A stretch of DNA of 64,000 nucleotides from Diplonema papillatum (taxonomy: Eukaryota; Euglenozoa; Diplonemea; Diplonemida; Diplonemidae): contig JAPJBO010000004.1 in NCBI GenBank assembly GCA_030068145.1, positions 186,001 through 250,000 on the forward strand, read 5' to 3'. Numbering within the stretch: the first letter of the stretch is position 1; the number at the start of each line of letters is the position of its first letter. Shown here piece after piece: positions 59,546-64,000 of this stretch. The notes below the pieces were generated by a model that had not been told where the DNA came from, searched no databases, and saw nothing but the letters and a program-made list of their open reading frames with translations. Made by a program: the position numbers and the translations under genes.

Positions 59546-62500
59546 CTACTGGGCACTAGGGCTCGAAGTAGGGCCAGCGACAGGAGCACTTTCAGCTCGC
59601 CGGGGTGACAGAAAATTTCCACACAGGGGATAACTAGCCAAGCGTTCAAGAGCGGTCAAAACCCATACCAAATGCCACCCAGGAGGAAGAGCGTCCTCAG
59701 GGTAAGGGAGATCCGGCCCGTAAGTCTCGTTGAGGGCCGAGAACAGCTCGTCTTCTTTTCCTTTGAACGCCTGCGGTGTGCATTTCTTTTTTTAACTCAA
59801 CTCATTATTGTAGACATCGTCGTCCGGCCTCCTTTTCGCCCAGACTTCGCTTTCTTCCCGTTTTGGCTTTTGTGTTGTTGGCCACTGCACCAGATGAACT
59901 TTCGCAAGCACCAGAAACAGCCCTTTGAAGCGAACATTTTCTCCAAAGACGAAACGGATCGAACGCAGTACGGCAGTACCCAAAACTTGCGTGCATCGGA
60001 ATTCCAAACTCAAAACAAGCTACCATATAACCCTGAGTGGCAGGACTGTAAGAACTAAAACTGCAAACCTTGATCGTGTTCATGACGCTCGGCACCTTGC
60101 TGGGGTTGTAGTGCTGGTAGAAGTTGAACAGCCGCAGGCGGACGAACGGGGAGAGGCCCAGCTGGTGCAGGATCGATTCCGGGTGGGCCCCGATGTGGTC
60201 TTCTCCGGCCGCAGAACCGCCGTCCCGGCTCGACTCGTGGGTGATTTCCTCGACGATCGCGACATTCGGGGCCGGCGTCGTGGTCTGAGACGGGGGCCTC
60301 GCGTGCCAAAGAAGCGCGGCCATGTGGGACACCACAGGATTGGCGTCGGTATGCGGATCCGGCGGCTGCCAGCGGACAGACTGCCCGGCAGAGACGGTTT
60401 GCTGGTTGTACGGCGAATACGTCACCCAAGCGGTGCTGCCGGTAGGGAAGGAGAGGTCGTACTTGTCTTTGAAGAACACGGACACGTTGCCCTGCGGGTC
60501 GGTCGTGTCGCTTTTGAAGCAGAACGCGAGGCATTCCGGCGTCGCCTGCGCGAGGACCAACGCGTTCTGCAGCGTGATCACGAGCGGCGAGTGCAGGATG
60601 TCGCCCCCGGCGCTCACGTACCCGGTCTGCGGCAGCCAGGGCAGGTCCTTCGCGGACTGCGCGGGGGAGTTCCACGCCTTGCGCCGCGACCGTAGCTCGG
60701 TGCGCTTGGTGACCGCCCTGCTGTCCGGGAACACGCCGAATGTCGTCCAGTTTTGAGGGCGAGCGACGAAGCTCGCTCCGAGCACTCGTTCCGGGTCCGC
60801 GTTTGTATCAACCTGAGGCGCGACCACACCGGCCGAAGCAGGGTCGGACAGCATGTCGTCTCGGATCGCGTGTACGATTGAGAGCAGCGGGGGGGGTTCG
60901 GACTCTGCCAGCGGGACTAGGCGGACGTCCGAGAAGCAGCGGCGGAGCAGGTTCTGGACGATGCCGCCCATGCGGGCGTCGACGCCGACGGCCGCGAGCC
61001 GCTGCTGCAGGTCGACGAGCCCGAGGTGCGACCACTCGACGAGGACCCGCCCCGTCGTGTCCGCGAAGGACTGCGACGCGCCCTCGAAGCGCTGCTCGAA
61101 CGCCGCCAGGAACGAGGCCCGCGCCGCCAGGAGGGAATCGTGGTCGTGCGCCGGCTTGCGGCTGGCCTGCAACGCCCTGTTGTTTTGGCGGAGGACGAGG
61201 TCGAAAAAAAAGTCGCGAAAGGTGTTGTCATTCGATTCGTTGCTCAAATACAGTTCAAAACAGGGGAGGGGTCCGGCTCCGTAGCAGTACTACTTGTGGT
61301 TATATATATGATCAGGCTTCTTCCCGTAGGGCTTTACCGAAGTAAGGACCGGGTGCCGAAGCACAACTACACTGCAAATTATCGGGAGGGCCGTGCATAG
61401 GCGTTGGGTAATGTGCTCTCAGAATGCATGTCATCGTAGGAAGCGCATGTGACTGGGAAGACGTGCGCTCAGAACACATGTGATCTCAGACTGCACGTGC
61501 CACAAACGCATGTATCTCGGAAATCTCGCGAGGTGACCAACAATGTAGGATCTCGGATTGTCGTTGTGCTCCGTCGTTTGACTAACTCAAGAACATTTCC
61601 GGAATTGGGTTTTTTTTCTGATAAACGAAGTAACGGACGCATCAACTGACCAAAGGTGATGAAAATGATAAGACAAAACCTTTTTGTTCTTGGTAGCACT
61701 TTTTTCGTTGGCTTCTCGTGCAACCGTTGTTCCCGAAATGTTCCTGTCAGTACTATTGTATAACCTGGTATTAAGAAGAAGGTTGAAGTATGGCTAAAGA
61801 TAAAGTGGCGTCACCTGAGGGGGTAATCTCAGGGCCGCACACGTGATAAGCCGTTAAGCAGTGTGAACTTGAAATGCAGGTACCACAGGGGTAAGCTTGC
61901 ATTTGTCATAGGCTAGGGTTATTTGAATACGTCGTCCGAGGACGATCTCAAAGCGGGCGAGGACGGTGATAATAGGCTGGTGATATCCAGCTCCATATTC
62001 TTCGTTTGTTGCGCTTTCGCGCCGGCTGTCCTGCCGAAGCAGTCGCTCGAGGGGGCGATCCTGACATGGATGAGGATGAAGTCGAAATGGCAGGGCTGGT
62101 GATATCCAGCTCCATTCTCGAAATGTTGCGCTTTCGCGCCGCGTACCTTTTTCCGGGTTTTCCCGCCGGGTCATTCGGTGGTGTCGGGAGTCGGGCTCTT
62201 TTCTGCCCCTTTCTTGGTGGTGTCGCTCGGGCCGGCTCGGTCGGAGCGTGCTTTTTCGCCATCTTGGCCGCCTTTGGGGACGCTTGACGCGTCCTCTTCA
62301 TGCGCGGTGGTGTCGTCGGCTTCTGTCGGCCTTTCTTCCGCGGCGTTGTTGGCTTCGGCTTAGCGGGGGCTGGCTTCGGGGGCGCTGGCACGTGGTGGCC
62401 CTTTTTGCAGCAGGCTGACGGCCGCCGTTCCGCTAGCGTCGGTAAGCCGCGGCAGTCGTCACACGGACCGCGGGCGTGTTCGCGGCAGTCATGGTGGCCG

Positions 62501-64000
62501 GCCGTTAAGCAGTGTGAACTTGAAATGCAGGTACCACAGGGGTAAGCTTGCATTTGTCATAGGCTAGGGTTATTTGAATACGTCGTCCGAGGACGATCTC
62601 AAAGCGGACGAGGACGGTGATAATAGGCTGGTGATATCCAGCTCCATTTCTTGTTTGTTGCGCTTTCGCGCCGGCTGTCCTGCCGAAGCAGTCGCTCGAG
62701 GGGGCGATCCTGATATGGATGAGGATGAAGTCGAGGTAGCAGGGCTGGTGATATCCAGCTCCATTCTCGAAATGTTGCGCTTTCGCGCCGCGTGCTTTTT
62801 TCCGGGTTTTCCCGCCGGGTCATTCGGTGGTGTCGGGAGTCGGGCTCTTTTCTGCCCCTTTCTTGGTGGTGTCGCTCGGGCCGGCTCGGTCGGAGCGTGC
62901 TTTTTCGCCATCTTGGCCGCCTTTGCCGTTAAGCAGCGGCTGCCCGTGACACCTTTTATATGTACGTTATAGAAAATTCTCGAGGGACTGCCTTGTGCTC
63001 ATTTTCGAACTACAAAGTGGGTCTTTTTTGTTGAACGCTTACGCCCGCCACACGATTCACCTGTGTTTCGTGTGGGCTACAGCACATTTACCTCCTTTGA
63101 TCTTTTGCAACTGGCAGTCTCCTCGAGCATTTCCTACGGCAAGCAGGTGCTTATACAAAAAAGTAGGAAAGGAAAGCTACCTGCAAAACGCGCTGACAAG
63201 GTCGTAGTCGACCTCCACGGAGGCCCTCGCCCCCGGGCGGTGCGCGGACAGGACGGAAATCCACGTGCCGGGGTCGATGAGCGAGCTCTTCGCGGTGGCC
63301 CGCTGCTGGACGTCGCCCTCCGGGTGCGACACGACGCGGTGCTCGAGCCGGACGAGCTCGTGGCCGAGGGGCCGCGCGCTGCAGATGAAGAACAGCTGGC
63401 TGCCCTTGCACATCCGGCGCGACGCCAGCTGCAGCAGGTCCGCGCCTCGCACCCCGCCGGCCTTCTTGTAATCCGCCGGCAGCAGCGAGCCGCTGCCGTT
63501 TTCCTCATCCGCACCCCCGTGCGATGTTCTCCCCGAGTACGTGAGCAGCAGACACTGTCCCGGGCGCGTGGCCGTAGCCAGCCATTCCACGTGCTGCAAG
63601 ATGTTCTGCTTCGTCGGGTAATTCGTGATGCCGCCGTCGTCCACCAGCGTGCGGATGTCCCCCGCGAACCCAGCTTCGAGCAACACGTCCCGCAGGTGTA
63701 TCGTCGCAGCGACACTGCCTCTGGCCACGTCCAACCCCTTGTAGTCCACGCCTATCAGCACGGCGCGGCCCCAGGTGGCTTGTAACGGCAGGTCGTACAA
63801 GTCGTCGTCGTCGGTGGCCTCGTGCCCGAGCGCCTTCTCGTGGGAGAAGAGGATGCTGTTGTCGAGCCCTGCCCGCGACTTCCGAGTGTCCGCGAAGCGG
63901 GAAGTCTCGCCAAGCGCGGCGCTGCCGCTCCGCCCGATGGCGGCCGGCGGCCATGGCCCGTACTCCTCGAGCAGGTCGTCCCACAAGTCCTCCAGCCCGA
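59546..64000 (-). CDS. Metacaspase-like protein, atypical active site (5' partial)
   Basis: The gene enters from the right edge. Exons: 64000-63181, 61242-60069 and 59770-59546; phases agree (2, then 0) and the last ends in TAG. The first intron (1.9 kb) holds repeats. Exon 1 carries a caspase p20-like fold: GRAVLIGVDYKG, LRDVLLEAGFAGDIRTLVDD, PTKQNILQHVEWLA, then LLLTYSG, and later LLPADYKKAG. In metacaspases the next motifs are SGHGG and DSCHSG. Here they read SGRTSHGG (three residues inserted) and FFICSARPLG, so the His may survive but the Cys context is altered and activity is doubtful. Exon 2 has a middle region with ECLAFCFKSD and VSVFFKDK (unassigned). The exon 2-3 junction forms FYQHYNPSKVPSVMNTIK-AFKGKEDELFSAL, a C-terminal motif common in euglenozoan proteins. 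Linking exon 1 to exon 2 rests on phase and order only. Confidence 0.6.
61851..62930. repeat. 651-bp period tandem duplication inside an intron
   Basis: Unit 1 (61851-62501) and a shortened unit 2 (62502-62925) start with CCGTTAAGCAGTGTGAACTT and match closely through about 425 bases. A third start (CCGTTAAGCAG) follows at 62926 and then diverges. Within each unit GGTGATATCCAGCTCCAT appears twice. The array lies in the first intron of the metacaspase-like gene. The period (651) is divisible by three. Confidence 0.88.
61948..62553 (-). CDS. Possible Cys/His-rich, Lys/Pro-rich protein in the intron
   Basis: An ATG at 62553 opens 201 codons. The first 55 residues are rich in Cys and His (YPCGTCISSSHC, GHHDCREHARGPCDDC, SACCKKGHH), spaced like metal-binding knuckles. 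The rest is Lys/Pro/Arg-rich with repeated RKRN...MELDITSP motifs, ending in TAG. It lies in tandem-duplicated DNA on the same strand as the surrounding gene. It could be a small separate gene, an alternative exon, or a fragment of a mobile element's protein. I recognise no family. Confidence 0.35.
   Translation of the reverse strand: MQAYPCGTCISSSHCLTAGHHDCREHARGPCDDCRGLPTLAERRPSACCKKGHHVPAPPKPAPAKPKPTTPRKKGRQKPTTPPRMKRTRQASPKAAKMAKKHAPTEPARATPPRKGQKRARLPTPPNDPAGKPGKRYAARKRNISRMELDITSPAISTSSSSMSGSPPRATASAGQPARKRNKRRIWSWISPAYYHRPRPL
62973..63156 (-). repeat. R-family MITE copy beside a splice donor
   Basis: A reverse-orientation copy runs from AATTCTCGAGGGACTGCCTT to GAGCATTTCCTACGG and AAGCAGGTGCTTAT, lacking about 25 bases of the reference. 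It begins about 29 bases downstream of the donor that ends exon 1 of the metacaspase-like gene, in the sense orientation. Confidence 0.8.

Overview
The window is nuclear DNA from an intron-bearing protist. The recognisable genes are eukaryotic: Rtf1, and proteins with WWE, FHA, SPRY, RING and RRM domains, plus a metacaspase-like domain. Several genes carry GT-AG introns whose reading phases agree when exons are joined by eye. Homopolymer protein runs (Gln, Asn, Asp, Ser) and dispersed repeats are common. Every gene I trust lies on the minus strand, ten in a row over 64 kb. That is typical of the unidirectional gene clusters of Euglenozoa and dinoflagellates. One protein ends in a motif (FYxxYNPxK...V...FKGKEDELF.AL...YGP) that, from memory, is very common in euglenozoan proteins. 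The donors are ordinary GT, unlike many dinoflagellate introns. A diplonemid-like euglenozoan is my best guess, with low confidence.

Layout, left to right. 0-5.3 kb: a small single-pass membrane protein and a three-exon SPRY protein. 5.7-9.8 kb: a large GAF-domain protein with low-complexity tails. 11-13.2 kb: a TFIIS-central-domain protein with four modelled exons. 13.6-16.3 kb: a 141-bp tandem repeat and a 1.42-kb hAT-type element holding tRNA-like repeats. 16.9-18.9 kb: the last exon of a very acidic/basic WWE-domain nuclear protein. 18.95-22.5 kb: a 3.6-kb DNA transposon with about 56-bp terminal inverted repeats, lying just upstream of the WWE exon. 23.1-24.9 kb: three exons that together rebuild one FHA domain. 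25-34 kb and 35.5-47 kb: mostly repeat-derived, gene-poor DNA with a 22-bp minisatellite, nested MITEs and two doubtful gene fragments. 34.3-35.3 kb: a RING-finger protein. 47.4-53.2 kb: a six-exon, Gln-rich RNA-binding protein of about 1,300 aa. 55.9-57.8 kb: RTF1. 59.5-64 kb: a metacaspase-like gene that runs off the window.

Functionally, several genes point to chromatin and transcription (RTF1 of the Paf1 complex, the TFIIS-like protein, perhaps the WWE and FHA proteins) or RNA handling (RRM protein). Others point to protein turnover or signalling (RING, SPRY, GAF, metacaspase-like). There is no sign that they form one pathway; their shared strand is better explained by polycistronic gene organisation. 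The mobile DNA is dominated by non-autonomous DNA transposons. One short family (called R here, at least six copies) repeatedly lies in introns or between genes, including an inverted pair inside an intron. I saw no reverse transcriptase, integrase or capsid gene, and no rRNA gene.
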